Positions 37,005-49,690 are shown, numbered from the stretch's first letter. The stretch: DNA of 64,000 nucleotides from Callorhinus ursinus (GCF_003265705.1 NW_020312785.1:17741961-17805960), one strand, 5' to 3'. Notes: generated from the sequence alone by a model not told the origin. Made by a program: numbers and translations.

Positions 37005-39540
37005 AAGAATAACTTTTAAATATAGATAAAGAAGAGATGAAAAGGGAAAACAGCAAAATGTTAAAAATTTAGTTTCCCCTTTCTTGTCAAATATTCCTTC
37101 TCTGTTTCAGGTAGCTTTTTCATCATAGAAATTTTTAAAAAGCTTCTGTTGAGTGCCTATTAAATGCACAAGGCACCACGGCCTTCACTGCACAGAATGA
37201 GTCTGACAGGCATAAAATCATATTTAACAGGAAAATTTACATTTTTGAAGAAAACGTTGAGAAGGTAAAATGTAACCCAAACTGCAAAATGGAACTATTG
37301 ACAATACCAAACATTCTGAAGATTCCTTCCCTTCTTCAGTAAATGCCTAGTGAATATTTCTTGCATGTTGTTAGACTTGAAAGTTAGATTGGCGGTAAAA
37401 AACAGCAGGCTAAAACTAAGAAGTAAGTCTATTAGTGACATTCCCTTCTAAGATTATTTTTAGTTGCACCAATTGTATACATGTTTGTGTACTTTAAAGT
37501 TCAAGTACATACAGAAGCATAGGGAGGAAAAGAAAAAGCTTCTCTGGTCTTACCTCTGTCACCCCTGAATACCCTCAATCCCATGGGACTTTATAGAGGA
37601 AAACAGTTAACAGTTTGGACTATACCCTTTCAATTCTTTTTCTAAGTTACTTTTATTTATTATTTTGTTCTTAAGGCCTTTCTTTCTCGTTGTTAAATGT
37701 GCCTTTCTTTCTTTATGCTGATGACTTCCTGTCAGTATTCTTGGTAAGTTATATGCCCCAGTGGCCTTGCATCCAGGCCCTATAAAGACATTTCTAATAA
37801 TATCCCAGTGATCTAACTTCTTAAGGCTCTCATATTTCACCTGTTTTTTAAAAGCAGACATTTTATGGACTAGTGAAGCAATCATTTAGAAACATACATC
37901 TCTGAAGCCATAATCATTTTATAATTTGTTCTGCCTCACAAACAACCACAGCCAGCCTTCCAAAGGACAATCCTTTAAAGCAAATCTCTAACATTAAAGC
38001 AGCTTACAGCTATTTCAGATAATGGGAGCTGTCCAGTCTGTGATGTGTTCAGTCTCTACCATTTACAAAGAATCTGCTGTACTAATAAATGACTTGAAAA
38101 TGAACTCTGCACTAGAAATTCAGCAGTGAATGATGGAAATAAGTGAACTTACAAAGTTTATTGGAAACTTCTTTCTGAAGGTCAGAGGATATATTAAACA
38201 CAATACCAAATATGCATTTTTTTAAACAGTGTACCATATTCTTATGAGATTCTAATGTAAAATTTATGATGCTGCCCTTTCAAAAGAACTGATTAAAGAT
38301 AGTTCAATCAAAACCTACCTTGTAGATTTGTCTAAATTTCCAAAATAATAAATAATATGCAATAAAAGGGAAAAAATCTCTAGAGAGCTCCCTCAGAAAA
38401 AGAAAAATTCCCCAAAACATGTCTTTCATAGGCCTTGTTGTGAGTCACATTTGTATCGAAAAACTTTATCACTTAGGGCCAATGTGACTTAATGTCTACT
38501 TTATAAGTATTATATAATATATTCATAGTAAGAGTTTTGCCATGTGCCAGTCCATCACTGATTCCAGTTCAATTCCAACTGGTGATAGGCTATTCCCATG
38601 TTACGGCAAAACTCCATTCCAAGTGTCTGTCTTATCTCTCACCTTTTCTACCTCAGGACTGGTTCTGAAGATGTCCATTGCTCAGCCTTATGAAGAACAT
38701 TCCAGAAACATGAGGGACTAACACCCACAGAAGCAACCCTCAACCAATGAGGACTGGGAATTGGTGGACAAATGCCCCAGTCTTCCTTCCATACTTTGGA
38801 GGGAAAAGTCTAAAGCCCATTCTACACAGTTCCTTGAGGGGGTCCCCAATGGCTTTGAGCACCAGTTGCCCATAGCAATAACTGGTTCAATAATGCACAC
38901 TTAGTTGGTTCCCTTGAATCACTTCTCAAATAGATTATCTTCTCCCAAATGCTTGTCTCAGGTTCTGCTTTAGGAGAAAATCATAAATGCCATTCACTCT
39001 ACTAATGAATCCATTTTCCAATCCCAGCAAAACAACTGTCCAAGATGGTAGCCAGTAGCCACACATGGCTATTAAGGACTTGAAATGTGGCTAGTCCAAA
39101 CAGAGGTGTTGACAGTGTCAGCTACACAACAGATCATCAGCATTAAAAAAATGTAAAGTATCTCATTAATAACTTTATACTGATTAGTTTGAAATGATAA
39201 TGTTTTGGATATATTGGGTTAAATAAAATATATTACTAACACTAATTTCATTGGTTTCTTTTTACTTTCTATAATATGGCTACCAAAAACTTGAAAATTA
39301 CATTACTGACTTGTATTAAACTTTTATTGGACAGCACTGTTCTAGAAATTGTGGAAAAGAGCCACAGCCGGGAAGAGAGACTCGGGGGGTGGGGGGAATG
39401 TGGGTGTGACTCAGTATATTCAACAATATGTTTAATTATATGCCACAGAAACAATTTAGGCTGATATAAGCAAAAAAGTTTTCACTGAAAAATAGAGGAG
39501 GCTCCAAAACCTGGTTCAAAGAACCAAGCTTGGAGTCTAC
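37005..39540. other. intergenic, nothing recognised
   Basis: 2.5 kb of AT-rich sequence free of young insertions. No exon, promoter or classified repeat supported. Confidence 0.45.
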
Positions 39541-39544
39541 ACAG

Positions 39545-40780
39545 CTACTTAGCACGTCTGCAGGTTGTCTGCAAAAATGGCTCCAACATTCCCCTCCCTA
39601 TATCCTTGCCCCTTGACAATGTAACTTTGGAGCTCCTCCCATTAAGAGATAGAGTGTACGTCTTTACCTCTTGATTCTGGGCTAGCCAACAGAAGGAGCA
39701 GAAGTGATTTACATCAGTTCTAAATGTAGGCTTTGTGAAGCCACTCCTTCTTAGAACCCTGCTGAACAGTCATGGGAATCAGCCTAGGCTGGCCTCCTGG
39801 GTGACAGGGACATAGAGTCCAGTTGTCTCCATAGCCTCAGCCGACTGTCACCCACATTACAGAAACCGAGCTGTCTCCCTGACCAGAAGCTGATTGCAGA
39901 CATGAGTGAGCTCAGAGCTGTCCTGTTAAACCCAGTCCAAATTGATGATTCCATAGTATCCGGAAGTACATAGCCTACCAAGGTTTGAGATGGCTTGTTC
40001 AAAGACAAATCTGGAGACTAGTTGAAATGGGAAGGGAGGACTTTATTCAGTAGTAACTGCAGCAATGAGGAAGAGGGTCCACTGTGATCTATGCAGAGCT
40101 GACTAGGAATTTTCAAGGGAAATGAGGGAGTAAACAGGAGGAACAAGCAAAGATCAGGTTTGTTAACTGGAGCTTATTTGGAGGAGAAGGAAATTTCTTG
40201 TAGCCTTATGCCAGAAGGGGTAGTGTAAGTTAGAGCAGAGTACCCTCCATCCTGGCAGGGAGAGCGGAAGTTATTTTCCTGAATGTTTGCATTTCAAAGA
40301 GATGACTCTCTGGCCAGAGAAGAACTATCTTCTTGGTGGCAGAAGAGCTACATCTCAAAGGGGGAGAAGAAAGGATTTACAACTATAAGCTTTCTAAAGT
40401 AATTGCTCTATGAGAGGTGGTCCAGAGACCTATCTACTTATTACCAGGTTTGGGCTGGAACAAACAGTAATTCTTCTGGCAATCTTGACTTTCTCAGGCA
40501 GCAACACCCAGGGGGCGAGTGTCACCCCAGGGATGTGGCCTTGAATTAGGAATGTTAGTGTTTGTTCAAGTCTTTTAGTGCACATGGTAGCAGGGGGAGA
40601 GGAAGTAGACAACATCATCTGCCCCGACTTCTGCTGGGTTTTTTTAGGCCAAAGTTGAGACCTAGTTGAAAAGAGAACTCAGAGGAGCCTGCCTAAAGTT
40701 TAGTCAAGAAGAGAGTCTCTGTTACTTGTCACTTAGTTTTGGGGTGGTCTGTTATATAACAAAATCTAAATAACATAAAA
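39545..40780 (+). mobile_element. possible ERVL/MaLR-type LTR, split by an unclassified ~750-bp block
   Basis: The left part (GGTTGTCTGCAAAAATGGCTCC, CTATATCCTTGCCCCTTGACAATG, GGAGCAGAAGTGATTTACATC) and the right end (CACTTAGTTTTGGGGTGGTCTG at about 40,730) read like the two ends of one LTR. Between about 39,975 and 40,725 lies unrelated sequence. I infer an insertion but cannot name the host LTR. Confidence 0.4.
39975..40725 (-). mobile_element. unclassified block, possible solo LTR in reverse
   Basis: On the minus strand it carries an AATAAA (40,042-40,047 on the plus strand as TTTATT) followed by a CT-rich stretch, as in the R/U5 part of an LTR. It sits inside what looks like another LTR. 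No target duplication could be fixed and no protein-coding relic is visible. Confidence 0.3.
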
Positions 40781-40898
40781 TGGAAGCCACAGGACTGGTC
40801 CAGTAAAAATTCTACCACCTCTTTCTCCAGACCTAGAAACCACAGCTTGTACTGCTGGACACGGGCATTGCCACTAGTGCCCCTGGAAAGTGCACACA

Positions 40899-41084
40899 GT
40901 TAAGCAGCCAACTCTTGATTTCAGCTCAGGTCATGATCTCAGGGTCATGAGATTGAGCTCCACGTCAGGCTCTGTGCTCAGCATGGAGTCTGCTTGAGAT
41001 TCTCTCTCTCCCTCTCCCTCTGCCCCTTCTGCCCTGCTCACATTCATTCTTTCTCTCTAAAATAAATAAAATATATCTTTAAAA
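40899..41084 (+). mobile_element. Can-SINE, 5'-truncated
   Basis: Starts at GTTAAGCAGCCAACTCTTG (first ~30 bp missing), CATGATCTCAGGGTCATGAG core, AAATAAATAAAATATATC tail merging into a GAAG/GGGA repeat. Confidence 0.9.
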
Positions 41085-41146
41085 AAAGAAGAAAGGAAGG
41101 AAGGGAGGAAGGGAGGAAGGGAGGGAGGGAGGGAGGGAGGGAGGAA
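41085..41146. repeat. (GAAG)n/(GGGA)n microsatellite at a SINE tail
   Basis: About 60 bp of GAAGGAAGG…GGGAGGGAGGG directly at the A tail of the SINE at 40,899-41,084. Confidence 0.93.
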
Positions 41147-42383
41147 ACGGCATGCAGCTGCTACCGCCACTGCCGGGGCCCACCAGAATAGATTCTGTGT
41201 CATCAGTGTTTTTTGGTATCACGACCTCCAATTCAAAGCCTAGAGAAAGCACATCTAATTGATGGAGCCTAAGTCATGTGCCCATTGCTTCACATTGATA
41301 CCTCCAGCCTCTACAACTGGATATGGGTTCTGTTTAATTAAATAAAAAATTCCCCAAAGTAGAAAGTGTGTTCAGATGCTAGATCATCAAAACAGAAAAC
41401 AAATGCTATTACATGCATCAGGGAAGAAATGGTAGTATGGGTCTCTCTGCATCAAAATGACATCAGGCCAACAATTAGACATAGCTGGGTGTGACATCTG
41501 GGAACCAAGACAGTTCTGTTTCTACCTTAAGCTCATCAGTGAGAAGTCGACAAATACACTTTCCCCGCTTCCCCAAGCAGGGCTCAGATGTTAGTTAAAG
41601 GAGAAGGCCAAGGGCCAAAGGGGCTTGAATTTGTAACCCAAAGGCCAGTGTGAATCATGCAACTGAGGCCTTACAATTGCAGAGATTTCACGAGGTGGCC
41701 TTTGGAAGAATGCCAAATACCATGACCACTAGAAAGCAGACACCTTCCCTCCCTGACCTCCTTTCCCAACTTCCACTGTTATTATCATAAATAAACCTTG
41801 GGACAGGAGTGTCACCCTGACGAGGAGGAGGAAAAGGTAAAATCTAGGAACGACATGATTTTAAACTTGAAATGACTAAAGAGCATGACAAAGACTAAGT
41901 TCACCTAGAAATGCCAACATACAGTTTTACAGCATCAGGAAAAAATGGAGCATACAGTAGAAACTGAGTTCAATTTTAAGAAAACAAAATGTTACCTGTT
42001 TAACTTATATGACTTTAGGGCTTATGAAAATTATATTTACAATATTATTCCCTGTATTTTTTAGAGGATTAAGAGCTCTCTCTGGGGAACTACAATATAT
42101 TTTATCTAAAAAAATAATAAGTCATTTAAGGGTTTCAACACTAAATTGAAAGTAACCAAGTGAATTGTTATTTTCCTCATGCCTGGCCTTCTGAGGCATG
42201 CTTTTCTTCTAATCTAATGCTGGGTATAGGTCACTAAGGTGATAAGGGTTGCTAACCGATATTCTTCAGTATGGGGCATTCCAAAGATTTCCAGTCCATT
42301 CTTAGGTCAGTTAAAGTCCAGAGGACATCAAGAAGGTGCATTAGGTATTGAAATTGGCCAGATAGTTAAGATAAACTCTAGAG

Positions 42384-42601
42384 CAGTGGTTCTCAATGGG
42401 GAAAGTGGAGAGAAGCAGCTGGCTGGGGTTGGCGGGTTGCTCCCCATGGGAAAGTTGGCAATGTCCGGAGACAGTTTTGGTTGTCACAACTGAAGGTGAC
42501 AGCTTTAGAGACGCTGCTAAACATCCTACAATGTACAGGCAGTCCCCAGTAACAGCAATCAACAGTTAAACATGTCAATGATGCTAAGGTTGAAAAACCT
42601 G
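42384..42601 (+). mobile_element. MER20-type hAT-Charlie DNA transposon with perfect 8-bp duplication
   Basis: Starts CAGTGGTTCTCAATG and ends GGTTGAAAAACCTG (inverted termini). The interior GGCAATGTCCGGAGACAGTTTTGGTTGTCACAACTG and GCTGCTAAACATCCTACAATGTACAGG is the MER20 pattern. The octamer CTCTAGAG lies directly on both sides (42,376-42,383 and 42,602-42,609), as expected for hAT elements. Confidence 0.93.
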
Positions 42602-42809
42602 CTCTAGAGGTGAGTTAGAAGCCTAACCACTTGCAGGTTAGAAGCCTAACCACTGACAGCCTCATAAAGTGTCTTTCAAAGAGAAGAAACTTCTAATTTT
42701 GATGACTCCAATTATTCAATTGTTTCTTTTATGGTTAGTGATTTCTACAAGAACTTTTTACCTACCTCAAGGTCACAAATATATCCCTGGGTTTCTTTCT
42801 TCCAGAAGT

Positions 42810-43345
42810 TTTACACACACTAGCATGGCTAAAAATAAAGTTTGACAACCCCTAATGCAAGAAAGGATGTGGAGCAACCAGATCTCTCATAAATTGCTGC
42901 TGAGCATGCAAAATAATACGAGCACTTTGGACGCTTACTTGGTAGGTTCTTTTGACATCAAACATACCTCTGCTCTATGACCCAGCAATTCTACTCCAAG
43001 TATTTACTTGAACTAGTGCTGCATATAATAATATAGATGAAGCACGAAAACATGGTGAACAAAAGAAGCCAGACACAAGAGAGCATTTGCTTTATGATCC
43101 CATTTTCATGAAATTCAAAACAGGTAAAATTGTTTGATGTTGATAGAAATTAGAACAGTGGTTGCCTTAGGGTGGAGGGAAAGAAGAGATTGCCCAGGAA
43201 GTGGTACAAGGGAATTTTCTAAGGTAATAGATATGCTTTATATCTTGACAATGGTGTGGATTACATGGAGATATTGATTCATTATTGAATTGTACACTTA
43301 AGATGTATACATTTCAGCACATGTAAATTAGACCTCACAAAATGT
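42810..43345 (+). mobile_element. old LINE-1 3' end
   Basis: AAGAAAGGATGTGGAGCAACC, CTATGACCCAGCAATTCTACTCC, AATTAGAACAGTGGTTGCC, ATTGAATTGTACACTTAAG and GTAAATTAGACCTCAC follow the order of an old mammalian L1 3' end. Confidence 0.82.
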
Positions 43346-45409
43346 ACATCATACTGCATTTTAGGAAGATGAGTATAAATTTGTCCTAAATGTGCAGAGC
43401 TGAGAGATATGTACATCTTATGACATTTAGGTATTATAAGTCACAAGCATTCTGCTGGAAAATGTTAAACTGAGAGAAGTTCTCTTGGGGTGCGCCTGTA
43501 TTTCCTATATGCCTGGAAAGATCTGTCCTTGCCTGTGTCCTTTTAGATGCAAGTAGAGAGCCAGATTATGTGCTGGAAGTGCTTACATTCCAGATTACAA
43601 CATTTTAACTCAGTGGGAATCCCAGCAGTGGGGCCGTGTTCTCCCCTGTTAGATCTGTACTATGGCATGTCAAAGTTAATTCTATCTCTACCTATGGTTA
43701 TAAATATAGAATATGATATAATAAGATTTTATTTATAAGATAACAAAGTTGTAAAATATTTCCTTAGCTATAAAATTAAATGTAACCCATTCCATCTTCT
43801 CAAGGACCAGAGAAAGTGTATCGCTCAATTAGTGGTGGATATCTGCTAAGCATCCAACCTAGTCTTAATAGTACAAAAGAGGCTGCATAACTGTGGGTAA
43901 AGCATTAACAAAACCTTTTGTTCTTTATGAACAAACCTGACCTTGGGTTAACTTAAAACACTCTTTCTCTGGAAACCTGAAAAAGGTAGAATGGAAGTGG
44001 TACTACTAAGCAATATTTCTTGTGATAAAAAAATGACAAATTGCATCTAGCAGGAGAGAAACTATATATGAACCATAAATACCTTGTGGAAATCATAGCT
44101 TTGAGCTCCCTGAGTGTGATGATTCTCATAATTTGACAGGCGCCTTGCAGGGACTCAGGAATTTATGACCCTTGATTGGTGTGAGGAGTGCTGTAAGAAG
44201 TTCTACTGAAGAGGGGTGCTAAATGCCGTCCTTCTAGCAAGTTCCATTGTCTAGCCCCTATTCCTCTAAATGAATCTGATGCCAGTTATATCCTATGGAA
44301 GTCTTGTGAGTCAGAATTTTTAGAGACCATCCTGGTGGGCACTGCAATAACTCAGTTCACAATACAGGCTACCATATATGGAATAAATATGTCTCTCATG
44401 ATTATGGGAAATTCATTGTTTGTGGAATCATTCTCATCTCCATCCCATGGATAAGTCACTCTTCAATGTTACAATATAGAGATGGCATTGCTTCTCTACA
44501 ATAGTAGGAGTGTCACAAACATAAAATAATACATGAAATACTTTGACCTCCTTAGAAGAAAGGCATTATAAAAATCAAAATACACTTTGGTTCAGGCATA
44601 GTTGCTAGCTTTACTACCTCTGACATCTTTTATATCCTTCATTTTTTATTTTCTTCACAGGTACATACATAAGTGGTTCCTCTCTTTAAAATAACAAGTT
44701 TACATGTATCACAAATGAAAATTATAATCTCTCTTCTACATTTAGCTAACTACAGCTAGCTATTATACTTCACAAAGCAAAAGCAACAAAGAAAACTGTC
44801 AAATACCATTAGAGAAGTCAGTGACCCCAGAGTAGACAGGAATAAAGAATGGAAATCGTGAAAACATTCCACAATGGGGACAAAAAAGTTAAGGATTGTT
44901 AGACTTAAAGGTACTTAGCATAAACTTTAAATAAATAAAGAAAACCAAGAATAGCTCCTAAACAGTTTCTGTGGGCACAGAAATTAATCTACCTATTAAA
45001 TCTGTTAGAAGTCACTGTACTACCCTGAGTCACTACCTTTTCTTAAGTTTGCTATATAGGCTTTTTTTCTACATAAACTTTTAATGAGCCTAAAATAAAA
45101 TATAAGCCAGTGAACTTAATATTACATAATGCACTTTAGAGAGATTAAGACTCATCCTAAGCATACATGCATTTGTCATTTGAACTTTAATTATGAAAAA
45201 GAACAGGATACAGTCAACTTCCCTTACTGAGCTCTAGGTATAGAGCCCACATCCTCATTTGGCAGTTAACATTATGATCTGCACACTGAATGGCTTTGTT
45301 AAAAAAAAAAAAGTTCAATATATCAATGATTAGATAGCTAGCTTTGGATGATAAAGCTGCAAAGCTTTTTTGTTTTGTTTTGTTTTTGCAGACAAAAATA
45401 CCAAAAACT
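43346..45409. other. intergenic, nothing recognised
   Basis: AT-rich unique sequence with no SINE for 2 kb and no supported exon. Confidence 0.45.
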
Positions 45410-45622
45410 TGGGTGCCTGCGTGGCTCAGATGGTTAAGCGTCTGCCTTCATTTCAGGTCATGATCCCAGGGTCCTGGGATCCAGCTCCACATCGGGCTCC
45501 TGGCTCAGTGGGAAGCCTCCTTCTCCCTCTCCCTCTGCCTCTCTCCCTGCTCATGCTCTCTCTCTTTCTATCTCCGTGTCTCAAGTGAATAAAAAAAATC
45601 TTAAAAAAAAAAACAAAACAAA
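45410..45622 (+). mobile_element. Can-SINE (SINEC)
   Basis: GGGTGCCTGCGTGGCTCAG start, CATGATCCCAGGGTCCTGGG core, tail AATCTTAAAAAAAAAAACAAAAC. A-rich flanks (GACAAAAATACC / GACAAAAACG) suggest a duplication. Confidence 0.92.
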
Positions 45623-46276
45623 GACAAAAACGAAAACAAAACAGAAAAAAACACTATAGTTTTCCAGATGATTAAACTGAAATATTTAACACTCTGTAAT
45701 TCTAATTTATTCTCTAGGCATACATGAAAATCTTACCAATAAGCCGTAGCAAGCAGCTTTCTTAAGCTGCCACAAGTTAATCAACACACTCTAACCACAG
45801 GCAGTTCCATTCTTCTGGGTGTTTAAGAAGGACCCATTGGTGGACATGGAGGAGAAAGAGGCAAACTATCCCTGATCCCCACGACCCCATCTGATTCCTT
45901 AACTCTATAATCTTCTCCAACAATGAGTTAATGTCTGAATAAACAGGAAATAAATAATATGGTCAAAATTGCCTACATTGGTGCTATTCCTTCTCTGGCA
46001 ATAGAAAAAGCCTCCTTCAAATGGTGACTGAGAGTAAAATCCATGTTTACCCATTGCAGAGATGAGAGGATAGACCACCTCTACCCACGTTGGTCTACCC
46101 AGAAGATTAGCCAATTCTACTAGTTATACTGAATTTGGACATTAATAAACATTTGTTCTGTGATAACAATGTGCTAGACACAGATCTTCTACTTACAATG
46201 GGGTTATATCCCTATAAACCCATTCAATGTAAATTAAAAATATCTTAAGTTAAAAATGTGTTTAATGGGGCTTAAT

Positions 46277-46466
46277 GGGGTGCCTGGGTGGCTCAGTCGT
46301 TAGGCATCTGCCTTCAGCTCAGGTCGTGATCCCAGGGTCCTGGGATCGAACCCTGCATCGGGCTCCCTGCTCAGTGGGAAGCCTGCTTCTCCCTCTCCCA
46401 CTCTTCTGCTTGTGTTCCCTCTCTCACTGTGTCTCTCTCTGTCAAATAAATAAATAAAATGTTTAA
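46277..46466 (+). mobile_element. Can-SINE, first of a double insertion
   Basis: Canonical copy (GGGGTGCCTGGGTGGCTCAG…AAATAAATAAATAAAATG). Preceded by AAAAATGTGTTTAAT (46,252-46,266) and followed by AAAAATGCATTTAAT (46,467-46,481). Confidence 0.95.
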
Positions 46467-46481
46467 AAAAATGCATTTAAT

Positions 46482-46674
46482 AGGGGCGCCTGGGTGGCTC
46501 AGTTGTTAAGCGTCTGCCTTCGGCTCCGGTCATGATCCTAGAGTCCTGGGATCGAGCCCCGCATCAGGCTCCCTGCTCCGCAGGACGTCTGCTTCTCCCT
46601 CTCCCACTCCCGCTGCTTGTGTTCCCTCTCTTACTGTGTCTCTCTCTGTCAAATAAATAAATAAAATATTTTTT
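46482..46674 (+). mobile_element. Can-SINE, second of a double insertion
   Basis: Canonical copy starting AGGGGCGCCTGGGTGGCTCAG. Shares the duplication AAAAATGCATTTAAT at 46,467-46,481 with the previous SINE and ends at AAAAATGCATTTCAT (46,675-46,689). Confidence 0.95.
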
Positions 46675-46689
46675 AAAAATGCATTTCAT

Positions 46690-47889
46690 AAAATGAACCT
46701 ACCAAACACCATAGCTTAGCCTAGCCTACCTTAAACATGCTCAGAACACTTAAATTGGCCTACAGTTGGACAAAATCATCTAACACAAAGCCTATTTTAT
46801 AATAAAGTGTATTTATTTTCCGATAAAGTAACAATAAAGAGTGTCTTGTGAAATTCATTGATTACCATACTGAAAGTGAAAAACAGAATGGTTATATGAG
46901 TACAGAGGGGTTGTAAGTATATCTGCTGTTTCCCCTGGTGATCGCGTGGCTGACTAGGAGCCATGGTGACTGCTGTTACCCAGTGTCATGACACAGTATG
47001 GCACCACATATAACTAGCCCAGGAAAAGATCAAAATTCAGAATTCAAAGTATGGCTTCTACTGAATGCCATATTGCTTTCATACCTTCATAACTCGGAGG
47101 CTGTGAATATAACTCTTTCTTTGTAACCCTACTGTCGATTCCTTGAAGATACGCATGAACTCTATCTTATTAATCTTCTTACTCTAAGTTTTGCATATAG
47201 CCTGGTCTGTCATACACTTAATGAGTGAATGGACAAATGGTTAAATGAGTAGCAGTATGGCGGCCAATGAGTTTGAGCAGCTACTAAAAATACTGCCACG
47301 CTATCAGTTAGGATGCTTTCAGCTGCAATAGACAAGTAACAGAATAGCAGACAAAAAGTGGATTAAATAAAGTAGACACTTATTATCTCACTTTAAAAGG
47401 AAGTGATTCAATTATGTCATATGAGTCCAGGTTCTTTCTATCTTTCCATCTTCCAACCTCAGTGTGTCAGTGATATCTGCCTTCATGGTCACAAGATGGC
47501 TGCTAAAGCCTCGACATCACACTGTCACAAGAATAAAGAACAGTCAAAGCAGAAAGGAAGAGAGTGAGCAGAAAAAAAAAATTTTTTTTTTATTTCCAGA
47601 GGTTCTCCATCTTAACACACTTTTGCTTACCTCTCACTAAGCCAAGACTGGGTCACTTGTCCATTGTTAGGCTGAACAAAGAAGAATGGAATCTCCACAA
47701 CTGGCATAGAATCTCTATAGCTAGAGAACAGAGAACAAAGATGCATCCTCCCTGCCCTACTCTACCAAATAAACAAAATGAGGATTCTGTTTACATGGAA
47801 GAGGAAGAAAGGGCTGTAACCCCCAGTATTTACAGAGCTCACTAACAGCATGATATACAGAAGATCTTAAAGAGTCTGCATATTCTCTA
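46690..47889. other. intergenic, possible short L2 relic
   Basis: TTTTGCATATAGCCTGGTCTG…ATGAGTGAATGGACAAATGG at about 47,190-47,240 looks like an L2 3' end. Otherwise unassigned. Confidence 0.4.
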
Positions 47890-48092
47890 ATCACCCATTC
47901 ATTCATTCATTCAACAAATATTTGTTGAGCGCCTACTATGGGGCAGACAGACACTATTCTCCATCCCTGGAGTATATCATAGAAAAAAATATAACTTCCA
48001 AACCTCATGGAATTTACATTATAGAGGAGGAAAATACACAATAAATAATAAGTATGAAAATTAATAAGGTATGTATCATATATACATATTCC

Positions 48093-48131
<39 letters not shown>

Positions 48132-48265
48132 TATATGTGATAAGGTACTTTTGTCTTTTTTAAGATCAGGGTAAAGTGGTGGAACTGTGTGGAAGATTTA
48201 AATAGGATGATCAGAGAAGGCCATTTGAGAAAGAGACAATGATTTGAAGGTGAAAAAGAAAAGAT
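47890..48265 (-). mobile_element. LINE-2 3' end, antisense
   Basis: CATTCATTCATTCAACAAATATTTGTTGAGCGCCTACTATGG is the exact antisense style of the L2 terminus, followed by CATGGAATTTACATTATAGAGG and CAGAGAAGGCCATTTGAG. Confidence 0.75.
48093..48135. repeat. (TA)n(CA)n microsatellite
   Basis: About thirteen TA units followed by CACACACACA inside the L2 relic. Confidence 0.92.
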
Positions 48266-48447
48266 TAAGGCCTCTGTCCTGAAACAGTGACTGATTCTGG
48301 ATCATAAATGGCAGGAGGTCAGACTGTTGCCTTCCCAGGCCCACCTAATTTTTCAGATGGCCTCAAGATAACTGCCATTAAAATGAAAGACCATATCGGA
48401 GGTACAGCAAAAATTGAAGTGCTGCGCAGAATATATTCAGAAAAATT

Positions 48448-48610
48448 TGGGGGGTACCTGGGTGACTCAGTCAGTTAAGCACATGACCCTCTTGATCTCA
48501 GGGTCTTGATTTCAAGCCCTGAGTTAGGGTCCATGCTGAGTGTAGGGCCTACTTTAAAAAAAAAACAAAACAACAACAACAACAAAACAACTGCTTTAAA
48601 GAAAAAGAAA
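48448..48610 (+). mobile_element. older short Can-SINE (CTACTTTAAA type)
   Basis: GGGGGTACCTGGGTGACTCAG start, GATCTCAGGGTCTTGATTTC core, end GGGCCTACTTTAAAAAAAAAAC with a (CAA)n tail. Flanking AGAAAAATT at 48,439-48,447 and 48,611-48,619. Confidence 0.9.
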
Positions 48611-48639
48611 AGAAAAATTAGGGATTGTATTTATAGATA

Positions 48640-49690
48640 TATTGGAAGCAAATAAAGTAGGAGCTTACTAAAATTGAGGAAATTATGTTGTTAAAGAATC
48701 TATGAGCCTAAGAACCAAGGAGCCATGTGACACTTTGAAGCTTAGAACAACCTATGGGCCTACAAACACCTGCAAAATATATGCAGCCCCCCAGGGAGGA
48801 CATATTCCCAAAACCAATTTCAGATGTGACCAAGAAAAATAATAGACAAGGTAAATCCTTCCAGAGAACAGAGCAGCGGGTCCCAGGCAGCAATGGACAA
48901 GAATTCTTTTCTGGAGAGCAGAAACAGGGTCCAATCAAGGGCCTCATCCACGAGCAGAGAAGAGGTCTTTGAGACTCCTGCCCTGCTGAGCTCCATCAGC
49001 GCTAGGGACCAGTGACTACTGTTTCTCACTTTTCTCTTTTCTGAATAGAAGTTTCAACTTTCTGATCCACCTGAGCTACATCTGGACCTGAGTGAAAGGA
49101 CTGAACATCACCCAGGAATCATGGGATTTGAGCTGAATACAGCAGCTGGATGGTCCTCTGAGTTGTCTCCCTTGGGAAGGGGTGAGTGTGCTCAATGAGT
49201 CTTGCTTGGAGAAAGGATGAATGTGAGAAGGATCCACACAGAAACTTGGCAGCCAGAGGTGCAGGCTGTGAGAGAGACAACAGCAGCCCACCTATATTCA
49301 TCCACCCCTTCTTCCCAGGCACATAATTAGGTTACTTCCCCGTCTCCCTTGCAGACTGACACAGCCATGAAACTAAATTCTCAGCAATGATGCGTGAGTA
49401 AATGTGATACCGCCTGACTCTTTAGGACTGGGGCCTGTAAGAGAGGTACACTGTTCCCCTTTCCACCGGCTGAAACCTGGATGTGGTGAACAAGCCTTGA
49501 CCATGCACCTGATGACAAGGTCCTAAAGGATGAAGGAGTCACAAGATGGAAGAATCCTGGTCCTTGAATCAACATTCAAGAGAGTGGAAGAGAGCCGCTA
49601 CCAACCTGGAGCACCCTCGACTATTACTTGTTCATTAAGTCACTGATTTTCCAAGTCTATTTTTACAACAACTTATTGTACTCTAACACA
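48640..49690 (+). mobile_element. possible ERV/MaLR-derived sequence ending in an LTR-like segment
   Basis: Low-confidence call. The right part (CTTCCCCGTCTCCCTTGCAGACTGACACAGCC at about 49,335 to …TTGTACTCTAACACAG at 49,690) has the layout of the LTR at 51,773. The left part (CAGCAATGGACAAGAATTC, AGTTTCAACTTTCTGATCCACCTG) may be internal sequence. No retroviral reading frame is intact. Confidence 0.3.

Noticed and set aside
40657..40675. Direct repeat around the 39,975-40,725 block as a target duplication
   Set aside because: The similar AGTTGAAA motifs lie inside rather than at the edges of the block and are too imperfect to be a target duplication.
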